Below the pieces are notes generated by a model. That model was not told the DNA's origin. It saw only the letters and a program-made list of their open reading frames with translations, and ran no database searches. A DNA stretch of 11,631 nt from Flavobacteriaceae bacterium. Its GTDB lineage: Bacteria; Bacteroidota; Bacteroidia; Flavobacteriales; Flavobacteriaceae. The translations under genes and the position numbers were made by a program. This document shows, piece by piece, positions 1 through 8,822 of the stretch. The DNA lies in assembly GCA_030633225.1 (NCBI GenBank), contig DAOVTF010000026.1, forward strand, positions 1 through 11,631, given 5' to 3'. The number at the start of each line of letters is the position of its first letter. Position 1 is the first letter of the stretch.

Positions 1-2373
1 CGTAATCAGAAAAAAGCAAATGCAAATCAATTTTTTGTTTCTGATGAAGTTTTGCCTCAAACAATTGATATTCTTAAAACAAGATCAGAACCTTTAGACA
101 TTGAATTGATTTTTGGAGATCATGAAAAAATAGAATTTAATGAAAATTTCTTTGGTTCAATTGTTCAATATCCAGCAAAGCATGGAGAAATATTTGATTA
201 TACAAAATTTATTGAAAATGCTCATGAAAAAGAAATAAAAGTTGTAGTTGCTGCTGATATTTTAAGCTTAGCAATATTAAAATCTCCTGCCGAAATGGGT
301 GCAGATGTTGCTGTTGGAACAACACAACGGTTTGGAATTCCGCTAGGTTTTGGTGGCCCTCATGCTGGTTATTTTGCTACTCATGACGAGTATAAAAGAT
401 TAATACCAGGTAGAATAATTGGGGTTACCGTTGATGCTGATGAAAACCGAGCATTGAGAATGGCTTTACAAACTCGTGAACAACACATAAAACGGGAAAG
501 AGCAACCTCAAATATTTGTACTGCTCAGGTTTTATTAGCTGTAATGGCAGGAATGTTTGCTGTTTATCACGGACCTGATGGTATAAAATATATTGCTCGT
601 CAAATACATTCTTTAACCAATATATTAGATGATGCTTTATTAAAATTAGGTTTAAAACAATACAATAAAACATTTTTTGACACTTTAAAAATTAAAGTAT
701 CCAATGCTGCAAAGGTGAAGGAATTGGCAGAAGAAAAAGAGGTTAACTTTCTTTATGTCAATAAAAAAACTATTAGTATTTCAATTAATGAAACTACTAC
801 CCTATCCGATATAGAAGATATTATTGATATTTTGGCTCATGCCGAAAATTTATATTCACATAAAATAACTGATTGTCCTGTTAGTTTATCAATTCCTAAA
901 GAATTACAACGTACATCAAATTATTTAATTCACGAAGTTTTTCATAAATATCATTCAGAAACTGAAATGATGCGCTACATTAAAAGGTTAGAGCGCAAAG
1001 ATATTTCGTTAACTGATTCTATGATTTCATTAGGTTCATGCACCATGAAATTAAATGCTGCCACTGAAATGTTGCCTTTAAGTATGAGCAATTGGAATTC
1101 AATTCACCCATTTGTTCCGGTAAATCAAGCTCAAGGTTACCATGAAATGTTAAAAGGATTAGAAGAACAATTAAACATCATAACAGGATTTTCTGCAACT
1201 TCATTACAACCAAATTCAGGAGCTCAGGGTGAATATGCAGGGTTAATGGTAATTAGAGCTTTTCACAAATCTAAAGGTGATTCTCATAGAAATATTTGTT
1301 TGATTCCAGCTTCTGCACACGGTACAAATCCTGCATCGGCAGTTATGGCCGGAATGAAAGTTGTGGTAACAAAAACTTCTGAATCAGGCAATATTGATGT
1401 AGATGATTTACGTGAAAAAGCCATTAAACATAAAGACAATTTAGCTGCTTTGATGGTAACTTACCCATCAACGCATGGTGTTTTTGAATCGGCTATTAGA
1501 GAAATTACAAAAATTATTCATAGCAATGGCGGTCAGGTTTATATGGACGGTGCCAACATGAATGCACAAGTTGGATTAACTAATCCTGCTAGAATTGGTG
1601 CTGATGTTTGCCACTTGAATTTGCACAAAACATTTGCGATTCCTCATGGTGGTGGTGGCCCAGGAGTTGGTCCGATTTGTGTTGCCGAGCATTTGGCAGA
1701 ATTCTTACCATCTAATCCAATTGTTAAAACAGGTGGTACAAATGCCATTACGGCAATTTCAGCAGCTCCGTTTGGCTCAGCCCTAGTTGATTTAATTTCA
1801 TATAGCTATATTAAAATGTTGGGTAGCAGTGGGTTAACTGAATCTACAATTACCGCAATTTTAAATGCAAACTATTTAAAAGCAAGATTAGAGAAACATT
1901 ACCAAATTTTATATTCCGGTGAAAAAGGGTTTGCAGCCCATGAAATGATCGTTGATTTTAGAGAATTTAAACAAAAAGGAATAGAAGTTGTTGATATTGC
2001 TAAAAGGTTAATGGATTTTGGTTTTCATGCACCTACTGTTTCCTTCCCAGTTGCCGGCACATTAATGATAGAACCAACGGAAAGTGAAAATAAAGATGAA
2101 ATAGATAAATTTGCGGATGCTCTTATTCAGATCAAAAAAGAAATTGACGCTTTTGACAATAAAGATTCTGTCCTTAAAAACGCCCCGCATACCCAAGCGA
2201 TGTTAACTAATGATGAATGGAATTATTCCTATTCAAGAAAAGATGCTGCTTTTGCCTTAGAATTTGTAAAGGCTAATAAATATTGGCCTAGTGTAAGACG
2301 CGTAAATGAAGCATATGGAGACAGACATTTAGTTTGTTCTTGTATCCCAATTGAAGATTATATTGAAGATTAA
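1..2373 (+). CDS. gcvP: Glycine dehydrogenase (decarboxylating), P-protein of the glycine cleavage system; 5' end missing
   Basis: The P-protein is a PLP enzyme that decarboxylates glycine and passes the aminomethyl group to the lipoyl arm of the H-protein (GcvH), in the cytoplasm. The frame is open from base 1 (R-N-Q-K-K-A-N...), so 790 codons of a family protein normally near 950 residues are present and roughly 160 N-terminal residues lie outside the window. The TTG at 52 is an internal Leu codon in conserved sequence, not a start. Visible signatures are HAGYFA in the N-terminal half, SCTMKLNAATEM and QPNSGAQGEYAGL in the C-terminal half, and the PLP-lysine motif NLHKTF (Lys codon 1627-1629) followed by the glycine-rich PHGGGGPGVGP. 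Both halves of the fused single-chain form are therefore present, unlike the split GcvPA/GcvPB type. The frame is intact to TAA at 2371-2373. No other gcv gene is next to it. A terminator follows at 2395. The family call is secure. Confidence 0.97.
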   Translation, partial: RNQKKANANQFFVSDEVLPQTIDILKTRSEPLDIELIFGDHEKIEFNENFFGSIVQYPAKHGEIFDYTKFIENAHEKEIKVVVAADILSLAILKSPAEMGADVAVGTTQRFGIPLGFGGPHAGYFATHDEYKRLIPGRIIGVTVDADENRALRMALQTREQHIKRERATSNICTAQVLLAVMAGMFAVYHGPDGIKYIARQIHSLTNILDDALLKLGLKQYNKTFFDTLKIKVSNAAKVKELAEEKEVNFLYVNKKTISISINETTTLSDIEDIIDILAHAENLYSHKITDCPVSLSIPKELQRTSNYLIHEVFHKYHSETEMMRYIKRLERKDISLTDSMISLGSCTMKLNAATEMLPLSMSNWNSIHPFVPVNQAQGYHEMLKGLEEQLNIITGFSATSLQPNSGAQGEYAGLMVIRAFHKSKGDSHRNICLIPASAHGTNPASAVMAGMKVVVTKTSESGNIDVDDLREKAIKHKDNLAALMVTYPSTHGVFESAIREITKIIHSNGGQVYMDGANMNAQVGLTNPARIGADVCHLNLHKTFAIPHGGGGPGVGPICVAEHLAEFLPSNPIVKTGGTNAITAISAAPFGSALVDLISYSYIKMLGSSGLTESTITAILNANYLKARLEKHYQILYSGEKGFAAHEMIVDFREFKQKGIEVVDIAKRLMDFGFHAPTVSFPVAGTLMIEPTESENKDEIDKFADALIQIKKEIDAFDNKDSVLKNAPHTQAMLTNDEWNYSYSRKDAAFALEFVKANKYWPSVRRVNEAYGDRHLVCSCIPIEDYIED

Positions 2374-2394
2374 CATTTCAATACTTATTAAGAC

Positions 2395-2424
2395 AAAAAG
2401 ATAGGTAAATCCTATCTTTTTTTT
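2395..2424 (+). terminator. Intrinsic terminator after gcvP
   Basis: An 11-bp perfect stem (2395-2405, AAAAAGATAGG, paired with 2411-2421, CCTATCTTTTT) has a 5-base loop (TAAAT) and merges into a run of eight T at 2417-2424. It lies 21 bp after the gcvP stop codon. It should separate gcvP from the pdh unit, which has its own promoter candidate. Confidence 0.85.
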
Positions 2425-2484
2425 GTTTTATACCATTATACATTCAAAAACACATCTAATTATTGAATTTTGCATTTTTATATT

Positions 2485-2513
2485 CTGAATTTATTCAAAA
2501 TATCGTAATTTTG
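2485..2513 (+). promoter_or_regulatory. Candidate Bacteroidota-type promoter for pdhA-pdhC
   Basis: TAATTTTG at 2506-2513 matches the Bacteroidota -7 consensus TAnnTTTG exactly. CTG at 2485-2487, 18 bases upstream, is an imperfect match to the -33 TTG. The ATG of pdhA begins 25 bases after the box, giving a predicted leader of roughly 20 nt with no Shine-Dalgarno sequence (it reads GAAAAAAATAAGTATCA). The location just downstream of the gcvP terminator supports a real promoter, but no experimental start site is known. Confidence 0.6.
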
Positions 2514-2537
2514 CAATTCCGAAAAAAATAAGTATCA

Positions 2538-3536
2538 ATGAAAAAAATAACAAAACAAACCTATATTGATTGGTATAAAGATATGCTGTTTTGGAGGAAG
2601 TTTGAAGACAAATTAGCAGCAGTTTATATACAACAAAAAGTTAGAGGTTTTTTACATTTATATAATGGTCAGGAAGCCGTGTTGGCTGGTGCTTTACATG
2701 CCATGGACCTATCGAAAGATAAAATGATAACAGCATATAGAAACCATGTTCAGCCAATTGGAATGGGTGTTGACCCAAAACGTGTAATGGCAGAACTATA
2801 TGGTAAAGAAACCGGCACTTCGCATGGTATGGGTGGATCAATGCATATTTTTTCAAAAGAAAAAGGGTTTTATGGAGGCCATGGTATTGTTGGCGGTCAA
2901 ATTCCGTTAGGTGCAGGTATCGCTTTCGCGGATAAGTATTTTGGCAGAAAAGCAGTTACCCTAACTTATTTTGGTGATGGTGCAGCTCGTCAAGGTTCTT
3001 TACATGAAACTTTTAACATGGCAATGGCTTGGAAATTACCAGTTGTTTTTATTGTTGAAAATAATGGCTATGCAATGGGGACTTCAGTAGAAAGAACTGC
3101 CAACCATACGGATATATGGAAACTAGGTTTGGCTTATGAAATGCCTAGTGAACCTGTAGATGGAATGAATCCTGTAGCGGTTGCGAAAGCAATGGATAAA
3201 GCAATTAAGCATGCTCGCAGCGGAAAAGGACCTTACTTTTTAGAAATGAAAACCTATAGATACAGAGGTCATTCAATGAGTGATGCTCAAAAATATCGCA
3301 CAAAATCGGAGGTTGCCGAGTACAAAAAAATTGATCCGATTTCACAAGTTTTAACAGTTATCCAAGAAAAAAAATATTTAACTGATAAAGAAATCAAAGC
3401 TATAGTTGATGATGTAAAAGCCAAGGTATTGGAATGTGAGAAGTTTGCAGATGAATCTCCTTATCCAAAAAAACAACAATTATACGATATGGTTTATGAG
3501 CAAGAAGATTATCCTTTCTTAAAACATCGTTTGTAA
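2538..3536 (+). CDS. pdhA: Pyruvate dehydrogenase E1 component, alpha subunit
   Basis: This is the alpha chain of the thiamine-diphosphate-dependent E1, which decarboxylates pyruvate and reductively acetylates the E2 lipoyl group. At 332 residues it has the usual length for alpha chains of the alpha2beta2 type. The ThDP/Mg motif is clear: GDGAARQG starting at residue 146 and ending with the NN pair at 175-176 (ENNGYAMGTS). Also seen are HGMGGSMHIF (residues 96-105), GGHGIVGGQIPLGAG (113-127), and YRYRGHSMSD (240-249), the conserved loop region of E1 alpha. The ATG start fits the predicted promoter and the family N-terminus. E2 follows after 62 bp on the same strand, so co-transcription is likely. 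The E1 beta gene that would complete the enzyme is not in the window. A branched-chain 2-oxoacid E1 alpha is the main alternative; partnership with this E2 and overall similarity favour pyruvate. Confidence 0.93.
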   Translation: MKKITKQTYIDWYKDMLFWRKFEDKLAAVYIQQKVRGFLHLYNGQEAVLAGALHAMDLSKDKMITAYRNHVQPIGMGVDPKRVMAELYGKETGTSHGMGGSMHIFSKEKGFYGGHGIVGGQIPLGAGIAFADKYFGRKAVTLTYFGDGAARQGSLHETFNMAMAWKLPVVFIVENNGYAMGTSVERTANHTDIWKLGLAYEMPSEPVDGMNPVAVAKAMDKAIKHARSGKGPYFLEMKTYRYRGHSMSDAQKYRTKSEVAEYKKIDPISQVLTVIQEKKYLTDKEIKAIVDDVKAKVLECEKFADESPYPKKQQLYDMVYEQEDYPFLKHRL

Positions 3537-3598
3537 ATTGTTAACAAAACAAAAGGGTTTCAGATAAAATTAAAAAATTTCCACTAAAAAAATATAAT

Positions 3599-5209
3599 AT
3601 GGCCGAAATAATAAATATGCCTAGATTAAGCGATACAATGACAGAAGGTGTTGTTGCAAAATGGCTTATAAAAATTGGTGATAAGATTGAAGAAGGTGAT
3701 ATTCTAGCAGAAATTGAAACTGATAAAGCAACAATGGAATTTGAATCTTTTCACGAAGGCACCTTGCTTTATTTGGGAATTCAAGAAGGTGAAACTGCAA
3801 ATGTAGATTCATTGCTAGCCATAATTGGTGAAAAAGGGGAAGATATATCGGGATTATTAAAAGCCCCTAAACCATCTAAGGAGAATTTATACACTGAAAA
3901 AATCAGTGTAAATAAAGAAAACGTGGAAACTGAAAACAATGTCACATCCAACGAAGTAGAGATACCTAAAGGAATTGAAATTATTACGATGCCAAGATTG
4001 AGTGATACAATGACAGAAGGCACAGTTGCAAAATGGATTAAAAAAGTAGGTGATAAAGTAGAAGAAGGTGAAATTTTAGCCGAAATTGAAACAGACAAAG
4101 CTACTATGGAGTTTGAATCTTTTCATCAAGGAACTCTTTTATTTATTGGTGTTGAAGAAGGAGATTCTGCAAATGTTGATGCAGTATTAGCAATTATTGG
4201 AGAAAAAGGAACAGATGTTTCTAAAATAATTGAATCCATAGAAGAAATAAATATAAAAAAATCTAATGCCTTAAAAACAGAACAAACAAAACCTGTTCAA
4301 GCTGAAGTAAAAAAAGAAGAAAAAGTAATTGCATCAAGTCCAAAATCAACGAGTACAAATGAAAGAATTATTGCTTCTCCTTTAGCTAAAAAATTAGCAA
4401 TAGAAAGAAATATAAATTTACAACATGTAAAAGGTACTGGTGAAGGAGGTAGGATAATAAAACGTGATATTGAAAATTATTCAGGATCAAGTGCTGCTGC
4501 CAACATGCCATTTGTACCTACTGGAGAAGAAAGTTTTGAGGAAGTAAATAATTCTCAAATGCGCAAAGTAATCGCTCGTAGATTAGGCGAATCAAAATTT
4601 ACTGCTCCGCATTATTACTTAAATGTCGAATTTGATATGGATAATTCTATCGCTTTTAGAAATCAATATAATTCTATTCCTGATACAAAAATTTCATTTA
4701 ATGATATGATTGTTAAAGCTACTGCTTTAGCTTTAAAACAACACCCGCAAGTTAATTCGCAATGGTTTGATGATAAAATTCGTAAAAATCATCATGTTCA
4801 TATTGGTGTAGCTGTTGGTGTTGATGATGGGTTATTGGTTCCTGTAGTGAGATTTGCCAATGAGCAAAATTTAACTCAAATTGGAGCCCAGGTAAAAGAT
4901 TATGCAAAAAGAGCCCGAGATAAAAAACTAGCATTGGAAGAAATGGAAGGCAGTACTTTTACCATTTCAAATCTTGGAATGTTTGGTATTACTGATTTTA
5001 CATCTATCATAAATCAGCCTAATTCAGCTATATTATCCGTTGGAGCTATTGTTCAAAAACCAGTAGTGAAAGATGGAAATATAGTAGTTGGAAATACAAT
5101 GAAATTAACTTTGGCATGTGACCATAGAACTGTTGATGGTGTAACAGGTTCTCTATTTTTAGAAACCTTAAAAGGATATATTGAAAATCCGATTACAATG
5201 TTGGTTTAA
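3599..5209 (+). CDS. pdhC: Dihydrolipoamide acetyltransferase (E2) of the pyruvate dehydrogenase complex, two lipoyl domains
   Basis: E2 forms the core of the complex and transfers the acetyl group from its lipoyl arm to CoA. Its 536 residues show, in order: lipoyl domain 1 (about 1-85, lipoylated Lys43 in ETDKATMEF); a charged linker; lipoyl domain 2 (about 127-210, Lys167 in the same motif); a flexible Ala/Lys/Ser/Glu linker (212-255); the peripheral subunit-binding domain (256-294, IIASPLAKKLA...GTGEGGRIIKRDIENY) that docks E1 and/or E3; and the catalytic acyltransferase domain (about 315-536) with the active-site motif DHRTVDG, giving His509 and Asp513. The catalytic motif and both lipoyl lysines are intact. 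It starts with ATG 62 bp after pdhA, with no terminator between, so the two genes are probably one operon. A 2-oxoglutarate or branched-chain E2 normally carries a single lipoyl domain; two domains plus an adjacent pdhA favour the acetyltransferase. A bidirectional terminator follows. Confidence 0.95.
   Translation: MAEIINMPRLSDTMTEGVVAKWLIKIGDKIEEGDILAEIETDKATMEFESFHEGTLLYLGIQEGETANVDSLLAIIGEKGEDISGLLKAPKPSKENLYTEKISVNKENVETENNVTSNEVEIPKGIEIITMPRLSDTMTEGTVAKWIKKVGDKVEEGEILAEIETDKATMEFESFHQGTLLFIGVEEGDSANVDAVLAIIGEKGTDVSKIIESIEEINIKKSNALKTEQTKPVQAEVKKEEKVIASSPKSTSTNERIIASPLAKKLAIERNINLQHVKGTGEGGRIIKRDIENYSGSSAAANMPFVPTGEESFEEVNNSQMRKVIARRLGESKFTAPHYYLNVEFDMDNSIAFRNQYNSIPDTKISFNDMIVKATALALKQHPQVNSQWFDDKIRKNHHVHIGVAVGVDDGLLVPVVRFANEQNLTQIGAQVKDYAKRARDKKLALEEMEGSTFTISNLGMFGITDFTSIINQPNSAILSVGAIVQKPVVKDGNIVVGNTMKLTLACDHRTVDGVTGSLFLETLKGYIENPITMLV
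3617..4210 (+). repeat. Tandem lipoyl-domain repeat inside pdhC
   Basis: Residues 7-80 (3617-3838) and 131-204 (3989-4210) of the E2 align without gaps at an offset of exactly 124 codons (372 bp). By my count 59 of 74 residues are identical, including the whole ETDKATMEFESFH block around each lipoylated lysine. Most differences are conservative (I/V, D/E, Y/F, S/A). The DNA has diverged at many third positions, so this is an old domain duplication, common in E2 proteins, rather than a recent copy. Confidence 0.9.
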
Positions 5210-5222
5210 TAATCTTTCTGAA

Positions 5223-5265
5223 AAATAAAAAGTCCTAAAAATTATATTTTTAGGACTTTTTATTT
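5223..5265. terminator. Bidirectional intrinsic terminator between convergent pdhC and the LysM-protein gene
   Basis: The stem AAAAAGTCCTAAAAA (5227-5241) pairs perfectly with TTTTTAGGACTTTTT (5247-5261) around a 5-base loop TTATA. Four further pairs extend it to 5223-5265. The arms are A-rich on the left and T-rich on the right, so either strand's transcript ends in a U tract after the hairpin. It begins 14 bp after the pdhC stop and ends 8 bp before the stop of the opposing gene, as expected for a shared terminator. Confidence 0.9.
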
Positions 5266-5273
5266 AAAGAGAA

Positions 5274-7145
5274 CTAGTTTAGTTTCTTTAATTCTAAGTC
5301 TTCATATTTTACAATATAAATTCCATTGTTTAATATACTATTTGAAGTGTTTTCAATATAATTAAACTTGGTCAATAATCTTTGAGAAACACCCTGTTGT
5401 ACAATATCTTTACTAGTGGCCAATCGCATTAAAATATCATAGGTCATATCAAATCCCATCATTGAATATTTACTTGGATAAGTATTATATTTATTTCTAT
5501 AAATTGAATTAAAAGCTTTACATGACTCTAATTCACCATTAAAATAATTTGATGTAGGGTAATGAAAATTCACTCTATTCAAATAGTTATTATCAATATT
5601 GTCGTAATTTTTACCTTTTTTAAAGGCAAAAAGTGTAATATTATTCTCTTCGGGTAAAACTCCCAAATTATGAATAACATCTTTTACAAATAACTCATTA
5701 TCACCCAATAACAAGATCCAATTCTCTTTTTCTGTATCGATACTTTTTTTAAATACGTCTAATTTAATATAACCTTTTTTAGGCTTTATTAATGTCATGT
5801 TCTGTAAAGTATCAATCGACTTAATTTCATTAATCATATTATTATAATTAACACCAGACTCATTATTCTCATCGCTAATCAAAATTAATTTTTGACCTTT
5901 ATAATTTGCTTTTACATATTGTAACATTTCCAATGCCATTTGAGAATCTGTGGGAATCTCTTGAACCAAATTATGATTATTTATTGATATATGATCTTTT
6001 GAAGATAAGGGCGATAAAATTAATGTACCACTGTTTTTTAAATTATTTGAAACTGCTTTTACATTTTTTAAAAACATTGGTCCGATCACAACATCGTACT
6101 TGTTAAACTCAGAGTTTTGACTTAGTTTTTTACTTACAAACTCACTATTCTCCGTATCGTAAACCTTTAAATTTACAGACAAACCCTGTTTACCAAGTGA
6201 ATCAATAGCAATTAAAGAACCTAAATAAAAATCGGTAGTAATATTTAATAAACGATCATTTTTAAAATCTAAACTATCTCTTTTACTATTAAAAGGCAAC
6301 ATTAAAGCAATATTTACTTCACTCCCATCTAAAATTTTATCATTAAAAATTTCAGTTTTTTCAATCTCTTTCTGCGGAATTTCAATCAACATACCTTCAT
6401 TAACTCCATTAGCAAGTTGAGGGTTTGCAACTAACAATTCTTCTTGTGAAATTCCGTAAAGATTAGATAAGCTAAAAAGGGTTTCTGATTTTTCTATTTT
6501 ATGTATCTGCAAATCTGAACTTGCAATTATTCTTTCCTTGGGAATTAAAATAATATCTTCTGACTGTAATCCCGTTTCCTTAAGTTTTGGATTCAATTCT
6601 TCTAGATAAGCAATTGAAATACCATTAGTTCTAGCAATACTATATTTAGTTTCTTTTGGCTTAACTATATAAAGTTTAGTAGCACTATCAACAATTTCTT
6701 CATCAATTTTTTGCAAAGGTATTTTTATTACCTCTCCATATTTTAAATTTCCATTTAAAAATGGATTTGCCTTATTAAGATCGTCAATATTGGTATTGTA
6801 TTTTTTTAATAAACTATAAAGGGTTTCTTTTTTTGAAACCTCATGGTAAATATAATTATCAACTATAATATCCTTTGCACTGATCATACTTAGATCAATT
6901 TTTACAATTTCATTACCAGGTTCAAAGTCTTTATTTGGAACAATTAAAATATCATTCACACTTAAATCTTTATCAACATCTGGATTTAGTTTTAACAAAT
7001 CAAAAGGTGTTATAGATAGTTTTTTAGAAATACTTTGAATCGTTTCTCCTTCAGAAACTTTATAAGTAACAAATTTCTTCTGTTGTGCAATAATTGAAAA
7101 TATTCCTGTAAAAAGTAATAATATCAGTATTTTAATATTTTTCAT
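5274..7145 (-). CDS. Secreted protein with four LysM repeats and a periplasmic-binding-protein-like (type I) C-terminal domain
   Basis: The 623-residue protein opens with a signal peptide (MKN, then a hydrophobic run, likely cleaved near A20-Q21). There is no lipobox cysteine, so it should be soluble in the periplasm or held to the wall. Four LysM-like repeats follow, at about 26-70, 98-143, 157-202 and 213-257, each with a Y/H-x-V/I-x...E-T-x-x-S-(I/L) start and most with an NP near the middle; LysM binds the glycan strands of peptidoglycan. From about 277 (VNIALMLPFNS) to the end it resembles the type I periplasmic binding fold of the LivJ/ABC-substrate-binding family: YDVVIGPMFLKNV, an LSPLSSK segment, a central KLILISDENN, and near the end MGFDMTYDIL. 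No transporter permease or ATPase is adjacent. It lies 141 bp downstream of guaA on the same strand. Database labels are usually 'LysM domain protein' or 'amino acid ABC transporter substrate-binding protein'; actual transport is doubtful. The molecular role is unknown. Confidence 0.85.
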   Translation of the reverse strand: MKNIKILILLLFTGIFSIIAQQKKFVTYKVSEGETIQSISKKLSITPFDLLKLNPDVDKDLSVNDILIVPNKDFEPGNEIVKIDLSMISAKDIIVDNYIYHEVSKKETLYSLLKKYNTNIDDLNKANPFLNGNLKYGEVIKIPLQKIDEEIVDSATKLYIVKPKETKYSIARTNGISIAYLEELNPKLKETGLQSEDIILIPKERIIASSDLQIHKIEKSETLFSLSNLYGISQEELLVANPQLANGVNEGMLIEIPQKEIEKTEIFNDKILDGSEVNIALMLPFNSKRDSLDFKNDRLLNITTDFYLGSLIAIDSLGKQGLSVNLKVYDTENSEFVSKKLSQNSEFNKYDVVIGPMFLKNVKAVSNNLKNSGTLILSPLSSKDHISINNHNLVQEIPTDSQMALEMLQYVKANYKGQKLILISDENNESGVNYNNMINEIKSIDTLQNMTLIKPKKGYIKLDVFKKSIDTEKENWILLLGDNELFVKDVIHNLGVLPEENNITLFAFKKGKNYDNIDNNYLNRVNFHYPTSNYFNGELESCKAFNSIYRNKYNTYPSKYSMMGFDMTYDILMRLATSKDIVQQGVSQRLLTKFNYIENTSNSILNNGIYIVKYEDLELKKLN

Positions 7146-7182
7146 TTAGAATTCGATTAAATAATCACTTGGTTTTTCAAAA

Positions 7183-7190
7183 CAAACTTA
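7183..7190 (-). promoter_or_regulatory. Possible -7 promoter box for the LysM-protein gene
   Basis: On the minus strand the bases read TAAGTTTG, an exact TAnnTTTG match, ending 37 nt before the ATG at 7145. No TTG is present at the expected -33 distance (the region reads CTCATGAAC). The motif is short and the region AT-rich, so chance is a real alternative, and the gene may instead be read through from guaA, since no clear terminator lies between them. Confidence 0.35.
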
Positions 7191-7286
7191 CAAAAAAACT
7201 AGATAGTTCATGAGTAAAGGTTTTATATTATTGAGATATAGAAAATACAAATAAAAGGTAATCCACTTTGGGAATATTGTTTTGAA

Positions 7287-8819
7287 CTATTCCCACTCAA
7301 TTGTCGCAGGTGGTTTTGAACTAATATCGTAAACTACTCGATTTACACCTTTAACACCATTTATAATTTTGTTAGAAGTTTCTTGTAAAAATTTATAGGG
7401 TAGATCAACCCAATCTGCAGTCATACCATCTGTTGATTCTACAGCACGTAATACAATAGCTTTTTCATAAGTTCTTTCATCTCCCATTACACCAACAGAA
7501 TTAACGGGTAATAACATGGCACCTGCTTGCCACACTTCATCGTAAAGATTCCATTTTTTTAATCCATTTATAAAAATTGCATCAACTTCTTGTAAAATTC
7601 TAACTTTCTCTGCAGTAATATCTCCTAATATTCTAATTGCCAAACCAGGTCCCGGAAAAGGGTGTCGACCTAATAATTCAGGATCAATACCCAAACTCTT
7701 CCCTACTCTTCTAACCTCATCCTTAAAGATCATTCGCAAAGGTTCTACAATTTTTAATTTCATATAATCAGGTAAACCTCCAACATTATGATGTGATTTA
7801 ATAGTAGCTGATGGTCCACCAGTAACAGACACTGATTCAATAACATCAGGGTATATTGTACCTTGTGCCAACCATTTAACATCTTCGATTAAATGAGCTT
7901 CATCATCAAAAACATCAATAAAAACATTACCTATAGCTTTACGTTTTTTCTCAGGATCAGAAAGTCCCTTTAATTTATCTAAAAATCTATCCGTAGCATC
8001 AACACCTTTTACATTAAGTCCCATATGCTCGTATTGATCTAATACATTTTCAAATTCGTTTTTACGAAGTAATCCGTTATTAACAAAAATACAATACAGG
8101 TTTTCACCAATAGCTTTATCTAATAAAACAGCGGCTACTGTTGAATCTACACCACCAGAAAGACCTAAAACTACTTTATCATTACCTACTTTTTCTTTTA
8201 TTTCATTTACTGTAGTTTCTACAAATGAATTTGGTGTCCACTCTTGTTTTACTTGAGCAATATTTACCAAAAAATTTTCCAATAATTGTTTTCCATCTTT
8301 TGAGTGATACACTTCCGGATGAAATTGAATGGCATAAGTGTCTTCTCCCTCAATTCTATACGCAGCATTTACAACATCTTCTGTGCTGGCAATTACTTTA
8401 TAATTATCAGGCATATCCAATATAGTATCGCTATGGCTCATCCAAACTTGAGAACCGTTTTTAATCTCTTTAAAAAGTTCATTGGAATTATCAATATTAC
8501 TCAAATTTGCTCTGCCATATTCTCTTGAATTAGATGAACCAACTTTTCCTCCATAAAAATGAGCTAAGTACTGAGCTCCGTAACAAATACCCAATAATGG
8601 CTTCTTGCCCTTAATTTGCGACAGATCTGGATGTGGTACGTTTTCACCTCTCACAGAGTGCGGACTCCCTGATAGAATTACAGCTTTGTAATCATCAATA
8701 TTAAACTTTTCACTATTGTAAGGATGAATTTCACAGTAAATATTTAATTCTCTAACTCTTCTAGCAATGAGTTGAGTAAACTGTGAACCGAAATCTAAAA
8801 TCAGGACTTTGTTTTGCAT
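7287..8819 (-). CDS. guaA: GMP synthase (glutamine-hydrolysing)
   Basis: This enzyme converts XMP to GMP with ATP and ammonia from glutamine, the last step of GMP synthesis, in the cytoplasm. I start it at the ATG at 8819 ([13 protein letters not shown]), giving 510 residues. The frame also opens with a TTG two codons earlier, but that TTG lies inside the predicted promoter box and family proteins begin at the later Met. Domains: a class I glutamine amidotransferase (about 1-190) with nucleophile Cys79 in LGICYGAQ and His167/Glu169 in FHPEV; an ATP pyrophosphatase domain with the P-loop SGGVDS at 221-226; and the C-terminal dimerisation domain with [16 protein letters not shown], ending in the conserved PPATIEWE. 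All catalytic residues are present and the length is normal for the single-chain form. It is transcribed divergently from the ABC permease genes and precedes the LysM-protein gene. Confidence 0.97.
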   Translation of the reverse strand: MQNKVLILDFGSQFTQLIARRVRELNIYCEIHPYNSEKFNIDDYKAVILSGSPHSVRGENVPHPDLSQIKGKKPLLGICYGAQYLAHFYGGKVGSSNSREYGRANLSNIDNSNELFKEIKNGSQVWMSHSDTILDMPDNYKVIASTEDVVNAAYRIEGEDTYAIQFHPEVYHSKDGKQLLENFLVNIAQVKQEWTPNSFVETTVNEIKEKVGNDKVVLGLSGGVDSTVAAVLLDKAIGENLYCIFVNNGLLRKNEFENVLDQYEHMGLNVKGVDATDRFLDKLKGLSDPEKKRKAIGNVFIDVFDDEAHLIEDVKWLAQGTIYPDVIESVSVTGGPSATIKSHHNVGGLPDYMKLKIVEPLRMIFKDEVRRVGKSLGIDPELLGRHPFPGPGLAIRILGDITAEKVRILQEVDAIFINGLKKWNLYDEVWQAGAMLLPVNSVGVMGDERTYEKAIVLRAVESTDGMTADWVDLPYKFLQETSNKIINGVKGVNRVVYDISSKPPATIEWE

Positions 8820-8822
8820 CTG

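Noticed and set aside
425..673. Minus-strand open frame inside gcvP, and similar frames inside the other genes on opposite or shifted frames
   Set aside because: They overlap strongly conserved coding sequence, resemble no family, and have no promoter or spacing that supports expression. They are shadows of the real genes.
3538..3547. Palindrome TTGTTAACAA right after the pdhA stop
   Set aside because: It is short, has no loop and no U tract. It does not look like a terminator and nothing supports an operator here.
7271..7292. GGAATA...TATTCC inverted repeat overlapping the guaA stop, as a terminator
   Set aside because: The stem is only 6 bp with an 11-base loop, part of it lies in the coding sequence, and no T run follows on the minus strand.
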